Source: Ancylobacter sp. SL191
GTDB taxonomy: Bacteria > Pseudomonadota > Alphaproteobacteria > Rhizobiales > Xanthobacteraceae
Direction of reading: 5' to 3'
NCBI RefSeq assembly: GCF_026625645.1
Contig: NZ_CP113056.1
Span: 4,191,001-4,255,000, forward strand
DNA: 64,000 bases
Part shown: piece by piece, positions 1 to 7,203 of the stretch
Layout: every line of letters starts with the position of its first letter
Position numbering within the stretch: the stretch's first letter is position 1
Program-made: the position numbers and the translations under genes
The notes under the pieces: model-generated
Database searches by the model: none
Seen by the model: the letters and a program-made list of their open reading frames with translations, nothing else
What the model was told of the DNA's origin: nothing

Positions 1-19
1 TCGTCTCCTCGCTGGACAT
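1..19 (-). CDS. Possible first codons of a divergent gene (partial)
   Basis: An ATG on the minus strand at 19 opens a frame (M-S-S-E-E-T) that runs off the left edge of the window. A 22-bp near-palindrome lies 10 bp upstream of this start, an arrangement common for autoregulated repressor genes. Only six codons are visible, so neither the frame nor a product can be confirmed. Confidence 0.25.
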
Positions 20-28
20 GTTCCAAAC

Positions 29-50
29 GGTGTTTCACCCGTGAGACACC
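29..50. promoter_or_regulatory. 22-bp near-perfect palindrome, operator candidate
   Basis: The half-sites GGTGTTTCAC and GTGAGACACC meet across a central CC and pair at all positions but one (T/G). The site lies about 200 bp upstream of the amino-acid transporter operon and directly before a possible divergent start at 19. Size and symmetry suit a dimeric repressor of TetR or GntR type; the regulator is not in view. Confidence 0.45.
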
Positions 51-252
51 ACAGATAGGCAAGCGTCAACCCGGCGCCAGTCGTTGCGTGATTGATGCGC
101 TCAATGGACGGCGCAATGCCCATGGAACGTCCACAGCGACTTTCTGACTAGGAATGAAGCAGCCCCCGTTGCGCTATATTTGGAATTAATGCCAGCATGA
201 GCTGCCGGTAAGAAAACCAACAACCGGACGACACAAGTCAGAGGGGACTATC

Positions 253-1065
253 ATGAGCTTCGTTACCCGCCGGGCCCTGTCGCGCCTGTTCGCCGCCGCG
301 GCGTTCTTCGTCGCCCCAGCCATCGTCGGCACTGTCGGCATGGACGCGGCCTCCGCCAAGGAGTGGAAGACCGTCCGCATCGGCACGGAGGGCGCCTACC
401 CGCCCTTCAACTATATCGAGAACAACGAGCTCAAGGGCTTCGACATCGACATCGCCAAGGCGCTCTGCGCGAAGATGAAGGTGACCTGCACCTTCGTGGC
501 GCAGGACTGGGACGGCATCATCCCGGCGCTGCTCGCCGGCAAATACGACGCCATCGTCGCCTCCATGTCGATCACGGAAGAGCGGCAGAAGCAGATCGCC
601 TTCTCCAAGAAGTACTACAAGACCCCGGCCACCTTCGCCGTGCCGAAGGACTCCAAGATCACCGACACCTCGCCGGCCGCGCTCAAGGGCAAGGTGCTCG
701 GCGCGCAGGCCTCGACCATCCATTCCAACTATCTCGAGGACGTGTACGGCAAGGCCGGCGCCGAGGTGAAGCTCTATGGCAAGCAGGACGAGGCCAATCT
801 CGACCTCGCCAGTGGCCGCCTCGACGGCATTCTGGCCGACAAGGTCGTGCTGATGGAATGGCTCGCCACCAAGGATGGCGCCTGCTGCAAGTTCACCGGC
901 GCCGAATACACCGACCCGAAATATTTCGGCGAGGGCGTGGGCGTTGGTATCCGCAAGGATGACCCGGAGCTGGTCGCCATGTTCAACAAGGCGATCGAGG
1001 AGATCCGCGCCGACGGCACCTACAAGACCATCAACGACAAGTATTTCCCCTTCAGCGTCTACTGA
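253..1065 (+). CDS. Polar amino-acid ABC transporter, periplasmic binding protein
   Basis: This 270-residue protein is a HisJ/ArgT/OccT-type solute receptor (family 3 binding proteins). Residues 1-36 form a Sec signal peptide ending near ASA-KE, and the mature part opens with the family-typical IGTEGAYPPFNY and a GFDIDIAKALC segment, followed by the SMSIT-ER hinge region. The substrate is probably a basic amino acid or opine-like compound, judged from family only. It is followed by two permease genes in the same direction. The ATG is preceded by GAGGGGAC. No ATPase gene follows, so the transporter must borrow one encoded elsewhere. Confidence 0.9.
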   Translation: MSFVTRRALSRLFAAAAFFVAPAIVGTVGMDAASAKEWKTVRIGTEGAYPPFNYIENNELKGFDIDIAKALCAKMKVTCTFVAQDWDGIIPALLAGKYDAIVASMSITEERQKQIAFSKKYYKTPATFAVPKDSKITDTSPAALKGKVLGAQASTIHSNYLEDVYGKAGAEVKLYGKQDEANLDLASGRLDGILADKVVLMEWLATKDGACCKFTGAEYTDPKYFGEGVGVGIRKDDPELVAMFNKAIEEIRADGTYKTINDKYFPFSVY

Positions 1066-1150
1066 GCGCGCCGCGCCGTTCCGGGCCTTCCGGGACGGCG
1101 CCTGACCGATGGGCTGATCCCTGGGCCGAACGCGGAGCGCGCCCCTTTCG

Positions 1151-1873
1151 ATGCTGGACCTCCTACGCCTCATCTCCTTCGGCCCGGACGGGTGGGGGGA
1201 CGAAATTCTCGCGGGCGCGCTCGTCACCATCGAGCTCGCCGTCGTCACCTTGCCGATCGGCATCGCCATCGGCCTTGCCGTGGCGCTGGCGAAGGATTCG
1301 CCGAACTGGCTGCTGCGCGCTTCCGGCAACCTCTTCACCACCGTGTTCCGCGGCCTGCCCGAACTGCTCACGCTGTTCATCGTCTATTATAGCGGGCAGA
1401 TGCTGCTCACCCGCATCGCCGGCTATTTCGTCGAAGGCGCGCATGTCGAGGTGAACCAGTTCGTCGCCGGCGTCGCCGCGCTGGGCCTCGTGCTCGGCGC
1501 CTTCTCCAGCGAGGTGCTGCTCGCCGCCATCCGCGCCGTGCCGCGCGGGCAGAAGGAAGCCGCCGCCGCGCTCGGCCTGTCGAAGTTCCGGGTGTTCCGG
1601 TTGGTCACCTTCCCGCAGCTCTGGCGCGTGGCGCTGCCCGGCCTGTCGAACAACTGGATGGTGCTGCTGAAAGACACCTCGCTGGTCTCGGTGATCGCCA
1701 TCACCGATCTGATGCGCCAGACCGCCATCGCGGTCGGCGTGACCAAGCAGCCCTTCTTCTTCTACCTCGTCGCCTGCCTGATCTATCTGGTGTTCTCCGG
1801 CCTATCGAGCATCGTCTTCACCCGGCTGGAGGCGCGCGCCTCCCGTGGCTTCAAGCGCGTGGGAGGCCACTGA
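1151..1873 (+). CDS. Polar amino-acid ABC transporter permease (HisQ type)
   Basis: A 240-residue inner-membrane permease of the HisQ/HisM family with about five membrane segments. The EAA loop, which contacts the ATPase, is seen around residues 135-160 (QKEAAAALGLSKFRVFRLVTFPQ). The stop codon overlaps the start of the next permease by one base, so the two are translationally coupled. It forms the membrane channel together with the following gene and receives substrate from the binding protein encoded at 253. Confidence 0.9.
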   Translation: MLDLLRLISFGPDGWGDEILAGALVTIELAVVTLPIGIAIGLAVALAKDSPNWLLRASGNLFTTVFRGLPELLTLFIVYYSGQMLLTRIAGYFVEGAHVEVNQFVAGVAALGLVLGAFSSEVLLAAIRAVPRGQKEAAAALGLSKFRVFRLVTFPQLWRVALPGLSNNWMVLLKDTSLVSVIAITDLMRQTAIAVGVTKQPFFFYLVACLIYLVFSGLSSIVFTRLEARASRGFKRVGGH

Positions 1874-2622
1874 TGCAGGCGTTTATCGACATGATCGGCG
1901 CCGGCTTCCTCTCGCTGATGGGCCTCATCGGCCTCAACAGCGATCTGATGGGGCGCTACGGCCTGCGCTTTCTTGATGGCGTGTGGGTGACGCTGCAGCT
2001 CGTCATCGTCTCGGTCGGCATCGGCGCGCTGCTCGCCTGGCCGCTGGCCATCGCCCGCATCGAGGGCGGCAAGCTGCTCTCCGGCCTGTCCTTCGGCTAT
2101 TCCTATTTCTTCCGCGGCACGCCGCTGCTGGCGCAGACCTTCCTGATCTATTACGGCGCCGGCCAGTTCCGCGAGGCGCTCACCGAGGTCGGGCTGTGGT
2201 GGTTCTTCCGCGACGCCTTCAACTGCGCGGTGCTGACCTTCACGCTCAACACCGCCGCCTATCAGTCGGAAATCCTGCGCGGCGCCATACAGAGCCTGCC
2301 GGTCGGCCAGATGGAGGGCGCGCAGGCGCTCGGCCTCACCCGCGTGCTGGCCTATCGCAAGGTGATCGTGCCGCAGGCCTTCGCCATCGGCCTGCGCCCG
2401 CTCGGCAATGAGCTGATCCTGATGATCAAGTCGAGCGCCATCGCCTCGGTCATCACGGTCTATGACCTGATGGGCGTCACCCGCCTCGCCTTCTCGCGCT
2501 CCTACGACATGGAGGTCTATCTCTGGGCGGCGGCGCTCTATCTCATCATGGTCGAGATCGTCCGCCGGGTGTGGGACGTGCTGGAGCGACGGCTCAACCG
2601 GCATCTGCTGGTCTCGCGCTGA
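1873..2622 (+). CDS. Polar amino-acid ABC transporter permease (HisM type)
   Basis: A 249-residue partner permease of the HisM family, with an EAA loop near residues 147-170 (GQMEGAQALGLTRVLAYRKVIVPQ) and several hydrophobic spans. Its start overlaps the stop of the HisQ-type gene. It is the last gene of the operon: the next gene lies on the opposite strand and converges on it, so an ATPase subunit is not encoded here. Confidence 0.9.
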   Translation: MQAFIDMIGAGFLSLMGLIGLNSDLMGRYGLRFLDGVWVTLQLVIVSVGIGALLAWPLAIARIEGGKLLSGLSFGYSYFFRGTPLLAQTFLIYYGAGQFREALTEVGLWWFFRDAFNCAVLTFTLNTAAYQSEILRGAIQSLPVGQMEGAQALGLTRVLAYRKVIVPQAFAIGLRPLGNELILMIKSSAIASVITVYDLMGVTRLAFSRSYDMEVYLWAAALYLIMVEIVRRVWDVLERRLNRHLLVSR

Positions 2623-2633
2623 GGCACCGCGCG

Positions 2634-2649
2634 GAGGCCTGCCGGCCTC
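2634..2649. terminator. Short hairpin between convergent genes
   Basis: GAGGCC and GGCCTC pair around a TGCC loop just after the permease stop and overlap the stop codon of the opposing glycosylase gene. There is no T-tract, so it is at best a weak bidirectional terminator. Confidence 0.3.
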
Positions 2650-3295
2650 ACACCAGCCGCGCCACCTCGGCCCGCAGCACCGGAAGCAGCTCCGCCTCGA
2701 ACCAGGGGTGGCGCTTCAGCCAGCCGGTGTTGCGCCAGGAGGGGTGCGGCAGCGGCAGCACACGCGGGGCGGTGCGCGCCTCCCAGATCTCCCGCCACGC
2801 CATCACCCGCTCGGTCAGCCCGCCGCGGGCGAAACGCTCCAGCCCCAGCCGGCGCAGATGATAGGCCTGCGCGCTCGCCCCCACCGCGACGATGAGGTCG
2901 AAGGGCGCGCGCGCGGCGAACAGGCGGTCATGCCACTGGCCGGCGCATTCCCGGCGCGGCGGCAGGTCGCCCCCCTTGGCGTCCTGTCCGGGAAAGCAGA
3001 AGCCCATGGCGGCAATGGCGACGTGGCCCTCGTCATAGAAAGTGGCACGGTCGAGCCCGAGCCACGCCCGCAGCCGGTCGCCCGAGGCATCGTCGAAGGA
3101 GCGGCCGGAGGCATGGACCTTCGTGCCGGGCGCCTGGCTGGCAATGAGCAGCCGCGCCGTCGGCCCGACATGCAGCACCGGGCGCGGTTCATGTGGCAGC
3201 GCCACCCCGCGCGGCGCCTCGACACACAGCCGGCACGCCCGGATGCGCGCGAGCAGGTCGTCGAGGCGTTCGGGCGGGGCGGCCATATCGGACAT
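2648..3295 (-). CDS. Uracil-DNA glycosylase family protein, [4Fe-4S] type
   Basis: A 215-residue member of the uracil-DNA glycosylase superfamily, which removes deaminated bases from DNA. Four cysteines at 21, 24, 100 and 117 have spacing (2, 75, 16) close to that of the iron-sulfur cluster ligands of family 4/5 enzymes. The water-activating loop is SQAPG at 53-57, where family 4 usually has GEAPG, and the DNA-intercalating HPSWRN motif is at 184-189. The acidic residue normally in motif 1 is replaced by Gln, so base specificity may differ from classical enzymes. It is a single gene, convergent with the permease operon. Confidence 0.85.
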   Translation of the reverse strand: MSDMAAPPERLDDLLARIRACRLCVEAPRGVALPHEPRPVLHVGPTARLLIASQAPGTKVHASGRSFDDASGDRLRAWLGLDRATFYDEGHVAIAAMGFCFPGQDAKGGDLPPRRECAGQWHDRLFAARAPFDLIVAVGASAQAYHLRRLGLERFARGGLTERVMAWREIWEARTAPRVLPLPHPSWRNTGWLKRHPWFEAELLPVLRAEVARLV

Positions 3296-3410
3296 GGCCT
3301 GTAGATAGGCGCGCGCGCGCCGGGCTGAAAGCCCGTGGGGCGGTCCGGCAGGGTGGCCCGCCCGTGGCGCCTCCCACTTGCCGAAAGGTAATGGGTCGTC
3401 CCACTATCGG

Positions 3411-3432
3411 GCAGACGCGGCGTAGCGTCTGC
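3411..3432. promoter_or_regulatory. Perfect 8-bp inverted repeat in a leader
   Basis: GCAGACGC and GCGTCTGC are separated by six bases, ending 26 bp before the GTG start at 3459. It could be an operator or a leader hairpin; the sequence does not decide. Confidence 0.35.
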
Positions 3433-3458
3433 GCAAGGCTGGATTCGGGAAGCGTAAC

Positions 3459-4094
3459 GTGCCTCGACCTGAGACGATCCGACGACGTGTCCGCACGCTC
3501 ACGGTTGGTGCCGCCCTGGTCGTCGCGTGCGTGGCCGCGATCGTCGCCGGAATCCTCCGGCATATCGATCATCATATCGAGGCGATCCATGAAACCTGGA
3601 TGCCGGCGGTCAGCCTGCTGGCCGAGATGGACAGCCACGCGGCCCGCCTGCGACTCGCCGAAACCTATCGCGCTTTGGCGCCGTCCTATGATGAGCGCGC
3701 GCTGGCCGAAAGCCTCGCCGCCCAGCGCCGGCAGGAGCTGCTGGCGCTGTTCGAGCAGTACCGGCAACTTCCCGAACTCGCGCGCGATCCGGTCATGACC
3801 GAGATGGTCGGCGAGCGGCTCACCCGCTTCCTTCAGGCGCATGATGACTGGATGAAGAGCCCGCCCCGCGAGTTCGACGCCCAGGCCCGTGTCAGCGGCG
3901 CCCTGCACGACCTGTTCGTGGAACTGGACGGTGCCATTCTCGGCGTGATCGACAAGGCACACCGCCATGCCTCCGAGGAGGCGCTGAACGCCGATAACGA
4001 GATCGACGCAGCCCTTCTGACCCTGACCCTTCTGGCGCTCGGCGCCGCCGTCACCGCCGCCATCTGGTACGGCCGGCTGAAACGCCGCCACTGA
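3459..4094 (+). CDS. Membrane protein with a chemoreceptor-like periplasmic helical domain
   Basis: A 211-residue protein of unknown function. One membrane helix is at about residues 13-34 and another at 180-200, flanking a periplasmic, highly helical region of about 145 residues that resembles the four-helix-bundle sensing domains of methyl-accepting chemotaxis proteins and sensor kinases. There is no HAMP, kinase, cyclase or methyl-accepting signalling domain: after the second helix only a short basic tail remains. The start is GTG, preceded by GGGAAG. It may be an accessory sensor or the remnant of a larger receptor. Confidence 0.6.
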   Translation: MPRPETIRRRVRTLTVGAALVVACVAAIVAGILRHIDHHIEAIHETWMPAVSLLAEMDSHAARLRLAETYRALAPSYDERALAESLAAQRRQELLALFEQYRQLPELARDPVMTEMVGERLTRFLQAHDDWMKSPPREFDAQARVSGALHDLFVELDGAILGVIDKAHRHASEEALNADNEIDAALLTLTLLALGAAVTAAIWYGRLKRRH

Positions 4095-4204
4095 GGGCGG
4101 CGGCGATCATCGCCGGACGCTGCGCCGGGTCACACGCGGCACAGCGCCAGCCGTCGCCCTCCCGGCCGACGCGACGCGCAGAGCGCGCTCCTCATCCTCT
4201 CCGA

Positions 4205-4297
4205 CGTCATGGCCGGGCTTGACCCGGCCACCCACGACGTCCCTGCGACGCTCCCGGCCGACGTCATGGATCCCCGGGTCAAGCCCGGGGATGACGG
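4205..4297. repeat. Palindromic repeat pair (short type)
   Basis: Two small perfect hairpins lie in this stretch: GGCCGGG/CCCGGCC around CTTGA (4211-4229) and CCCCGGG/CCCGGGG around TCAAG (4272-4290), joined by the text CACGACGTC...GCTCCCGGCCGA. A diverged copy occurs at 4476-4545. Extragenic palindromes containing CCGGGTCAAGCCCGG are common in Hyphomicrobiales genomes. Confidence 0.7.
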
Positions 4298-4315
4298 CAA
4301 GGGTGGGGTGTCCCG

Positions 4316-4449
4316 CGTCATCCCGGCCCCTCGGGTCTTGCCTTCGGCAAGCCCAAGGGCAGGCTCCGCAGCGCGCAGAGCCGGGATCGCGGGCAAGGCT
4401 CAACGCGGCCCGCGATCCCGGATCGGCCTGCCGGCCGTCCGGGATGACG
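4316..4449. repeat. MITE-like element, copy 1 (134 bp)
   Basis: The ends are an 11-bp perfect terminal inverted repeat, CGTCATCCCGG and CCGGGATGACG. The left 76 bp are identical to copy 2 at 4562-4637. It contains no gene. Size, terminal repeats and copy number suit a miniature inverted-repeat element mobilised in trans, or a large palindromic repeat. Confidence 0.75.
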
Positions 4450-4475
4450 TGAGGGGCCACAGGCCGCTAACGGCC

Positions 4476-4545
4476 ATCCACGACGTCCCATCCGACGCTC
4501 CCGGCCGACATCGTGGATTCCAGGGGCAAGCCCGGGAATGACGGC
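4476..4545. repeat. Diverged copy of the short palindromic repeat
   Basis: The segment repeats the CACGACGTCCC...GACGCTCCCGGCCGAC text of 4231-4264 and continues into a decayed hairpin (CAGGGGCAAGCCCGGGAATGACGG). It lies between the two MITE-like copies. Together these repeats fill the 610-bp gap between the genes at 4094 and 4706, where no coding region is supported. Confidence 0.6.
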
Positions 4546-4561
4546 AAGGATGGGAGTCCCT

Positions 4562-4693
4562 CGTCATCCCGGCCCCTCGGGTCTTGCCTTCGGCAAGCCC
4601 AAGGGCAGGCTCCGCAGCGCGCAGAGCCGGGATCGCGTGCAAGTCTTCACGCGGCGCGATCCCGGATCGGCCGTCCGGCCGTCCGGGATGACG
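4562..4693. repeat. MITE-like element, copy 2 (132 bp)
   Basis: It has the same 11-bp terminal inverted repeats as copy 1, and its first 76 bp are identical to copy 1; the right part differs by small substitutions. It ends 12 bp before the stop codon of the nuclease gene on the minus strand and so could also act as its transcription terminator. Confidence 0.75.
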
Positions 4694-4705
4694 ACGCACC
4701 CGCCC

Positions 4706-5245
4706 TCACGAGGGCGGGCGGGGATGGCGTTCGCGCCACTGTGCCGGCGGGTCGAAGGGGCCGGACCAAATGCCTTTCCCCGCCGCCCGCGCCTGCGCCT
4801 CTTCACGCTGATAGGCAAGGCCGGTGGCCAGCGCCCAGCCCTCCGCGACCTGCCGCGCCCCGAGATCGTCCGCCCCGACACCGCAAATCGCCACGGCGCG
4901 GCCATAGCGGTCCTCGTCCACCGGGCGGCAGCTCACCGCGCCCTCTGAGACGATGGCCTCCAGCGCCGCCTTGGCGCGGGTGCCGCAGGGCCATTCCTTC
5001 CCCGGCGCGCCACAGGACTGGTGGAGTTCCGGCGCGTCGATGCCGTCGAGCCGCACTCGCTCGCCGTCGACGACAAGGCTGTCGCCATCCGCCACCCGCA
5101 CCGCGCCGGTAAGCGGCGGCACGACGCGTTCGACCAGCAGCGCCACGCCGACCAGCGCCAGCGCGACCACCAGCGAGCCCCAGGTGCTGCGCCGCCAGCC
5201 GCGCCCGCCGGGAGGGCGGCGATAGGTCAGCCGCGGCGGCCGCAT
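4706..5245 (-). CDS. Membrane-anchored thermonuclease (SNase-like) family protein
   Basis: A 179-residue protein with one N-terminal membrane helix (about residues 20-42) followed by a staphylococcal-nuclease fold. The active-site pieces are present: RLDGIDAPE with the catalytic Arg, Asp and Glu, and DRYGR with the second Arg. Three cysteines in the HQSCGAPGKEWPCG segment suggest a disulfide in the periplasm. The frame stays open further upstream, but that part runs through a MITE-like element and cobT, so the ATG at 5245 is preferred. Nucleic-acid substrate is inferred from the family. Confidence 0.8.
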   Translation of the reverse strand: MRPPRLTYRRPPGGRGWRRSTWGSLVVALALVGVALLVERVVPPLTGAVRVADGDSLVVDGERVRLDGIDAPELHQSCGAPGKEWPCGTRAKAALEAIVSEGAVSCRPVDEDRYGRAVAICGVGADDLGARQVAEGWALATGLAYQREEAQARAAGKGIWSGPFDPPAQWRERHPRPPS

Positions 5246-5247
5246 GG

Positions 5248-5379
5248 CGTCATCCCGGCGCCGCGGGTCTTGTCTTGGGCACGCCCAAGGGCTGGCTTGG
5301 CGCAGGAGCGAGCGAGGCCCGTATGCCGCTGGCCAAAACCCGAGCGATCCCGGCTCGGCCTGCGCCCGTCCGGGATGAC
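5248..5379. repeat. MITE-like element, diverged copy 3 (132 bp)
   Basis: Ten-bp perfect ends (GTCATCCCGG at 5249-5258 and CCGGGATGAC at 5370-5379) and the internal GGGTCTTG..CCCAAGGGC..GGCT text link it to copies 1 and 2, with considerable divergence in the middle. It sits directly upstream of the nuclease start codon and downstream of cobT, so it occupies the nuclease promoter region. Confidence 0.65.
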
Positions 5380-5399
5380 AGCCCCCGCGCGTGAATCCA

Positions 5400-6437
5400 T
5401 CAACCTTCCGCCACCCCGGCCTCGGCAAAGGTCGCCATGCCGCCATGGCAGGCGAGCGCCGACTTGATGACGCCGACCGCCAGCGCCGCGCCCGAGCCCT
5501 CGCCGAGGCGCATGCCGAGATCGAGGATCGGCCGCAGGCCCAAGCGCTCCAGCACCGCGCGGTGGGCCGGCTCGGCCGAGACATGGCCGGCGAGGCAATG
5601 GTCGAGCGCGCGCGGGTCGAGCGCCTTGAGCACGGCGGCGGCGGCGGTCACCACATAGCCGTCGAGCACCACCGGCACGCGCTGCAACCGCGCGGCGAGG
5701 ATCGCCCCGGCCATCGCCGCCACCTCGCGCCCGCCGAGCTTGCGCAGCACTTCCAGCGGGTCGTCGAGATGGCCCTTGGCACGGGCCACCGCCGCCTCGA
5801 CGGCGGCGATCTTGCGGGAGAGCGTCTCGCCGGTCGAGCCGGTGCCGGGGCCGACCCAGTCGGCGGCAGTGCCACCATAGAGCCCGTGGAAGATGGCGGC
5901 GGCGATGGTGGTGTTGCCGATGCCCATCTCGCCGAGGCACAGAAGGTCCGGCTCGCCCGCCAGCGCCTCCATGCCGAACGCCATGGTCGCCGCGCATTCG
6001 GCCTCGGTCAGCGCGTCCTGTTCCACGATGTCCGGCGTGGGCAGATCGAGCGCGAGGTCGAACACCCGCAGCCCGGCGCCGAACACGCCGCAGATCTGGT
6101 TCACCGCCGCCTTTCCATTGGTGAAGGTGGCGACCATCTGCTTGGTCACCTCCGACGGGTAGGGCGAGACCCCGCGCGCGGCGACGCCATGGGTGGCGGC
6201 GAAGACGGCGACGGTCGGCCGGTTCACCGCCGGAATCTCCCGTCCCTGCCAGCCGGCGATGTGGATGGCGATCTCCTCCAGCCGGCCGAGCGCGCCCGGC
6301 GGCTTCACCAATTGCCCCTGCCGGGCGGTGGCGGCCTGCCGCGCCGCCTCATCCGGGCCCGGCATCTGGGCGATCAGGTTGCGGATGTCGTCGAAAGGCA
6401 GGCCGGTGGCGGAGCGCAGCATGAAAGCCTCGTGCAA
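5400..6437 (-). CDS. cobT: Nicotinate-nucleotide-dimethylbenzimidazole phosphoribosyltransferase
   Basis: A 345-residue enzyme of normal family length that transfers phosphoribose from nicotinate mononucleotide to 5,6-dimethylbenzimidazole, giving alpha-ribazole phosphate for the cobalamin lower ligand. Family signatures are visible: GEMGIGNTT (about residues 176-184), GPGTGSTG, the central VFAATHGV and the C-terminal LGMRLGEGSGAALA with the catalytic Glu. The start may be at ATG 6437 or ATG 6422. It is divergent from bluB, whose product makes its substrate, with only about 60 bp between them. Confidence 0.95.
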   Translation of the reverse strand: MHEAFMLRSATGLPFDDIRNLIAQMPGPDEAARQAATARQGQLVKPPGALGRLEEIAIHIAGWQGREIPAVNRPTVAVFAATHGVAARGVSPYPSEVTKQMVATFTNGKAAVNQICGVFGAGLRVFDLALDLPTPDIVEQDALTEAECAATMAFGMEALAGEPDLLCLGEMGIGNTTIAAAIFHGLYGGTAADWVGPGTGSTGETLSRKIAAVEAAVARAKGHLDDPLEVLRKLGGREVAAMAGAILAARLQRVPVVLDGYVVTAAAAVLKALDPRALDHCLAGHVSAEPAHRAVLERLGLRPILDLGMRLGEGSGAALAVGVIKSALACHGGMATFAEAGVAEG

Positions 6438-6499
6438 GAAAGCCGCGAAGGACGGGATGGTTGTCGCATCGCGCGCTGCGGCGGGGTAGACCCTGCCTC

Positions 6500-7192
6500 A
6501 TGTACGCGCAACCCCCCCATGCGGCCCAGTCCGCCGATGGCCCGCCCGCAGCGGGCACGCCGCCCGCCTTCGACGCGGCCTTTCGCGCGCGGCTGGGCGA
6601 TCTGTTCGCCTGGCGGCGGGATGTGCGCCATTTTCTCACCCGCCCCCTGCCGGCGGGCCGGCTGGAGGCGTTGGTCGCGCAGGCCTGCGCGGCCCCTAGT
6701 GTCGGCCTCTGCCAGCCCTGGCGCTTCGTGCGGGTGGGTGATGCCGCCCGCCGCGCGGCGGTGCGCGCCTCCTTCACCCGCTGCAACGCGCAGGCGCTGG
6801 CGGCGCAGGCAGAGGAACGCGCCGGGCTCTATGCGCGGTTGAAGCTCGCCGGGCTGGATGACGCGCCCGAGCACCTCGCCGTCTTCATCGAGCCCGATCC
6901 CGCGACCGGCCATGGCCTCGGCCGCGCCACCATGCCGGAGACCGTCGCCTATTCCGCCGTGATGGCCATCCACACGCTCTGGCTGGCCGCAGCGGCGGAG
7001 GGCATCGGCGTCGGCTGGGTGTCGATCCTCAATCCCGCCGAGGTGACGGCGGCGCTGGAGGTGCCGGCGCACTGGCATCTCGTCGCCTATCTGTGCATAG
7101 GCTATCCCGCCGCCCCCGCCGACACGCCCGAGCTGGAGCGCGCCGGCTGGGAACGGCGCCGTCCCCCGGCCGATCTCATGGTCGCGCGTTGA
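6500..7192 (+). CDS. bluB: 5,6-dimethylbenzimidazole synthase
   Basis: BluB uses reduced FMN and oxygen to fragment the flavin and produce the cobalamin lower ligand. The 230-residue protein belongs to the nitroreductase-like fold; RRDVRHF, APSVGLCQPWRFV and GVGWVSILNP are characteristic family segments for flavin binding. The frame extends 13 codons upstream, but ATG 6500 is favoured because it avoids running into the cobT promoter. The stop is 11 bp before cobS, and divergent cobT uses its product, so the pathway is coherent. Confidence 0.92.
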   Translation: MYAQPPHAAQSADGPPAAGTPPAFDAAFRARLGDLFAWRRDVRHFLTRPLPAGRLEALVAQACAAPSVGLCQPWRFVRVGDAARRAAVRASFTRCNAQALAAQAEERAGLYARLKLAGLDDAPEHLAVFIEPDPATGHGLGRATMPETVAYSAVMAIHTLWLAAAAEGIGVGWVSILNPAEVTAALEVPAHWHLVAYLCIGYPAAPADTPELERAGWERRRPPADLMVAR

Positions 7193-7203
7193 GCGGAGCC
7201 GCC

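Noticed and set aside
5391..6842. 483-codon plus-strand frame across cobT
   Set aside because: It is antisense to cobT and runs into bluB in the wrong frame; no motifs.
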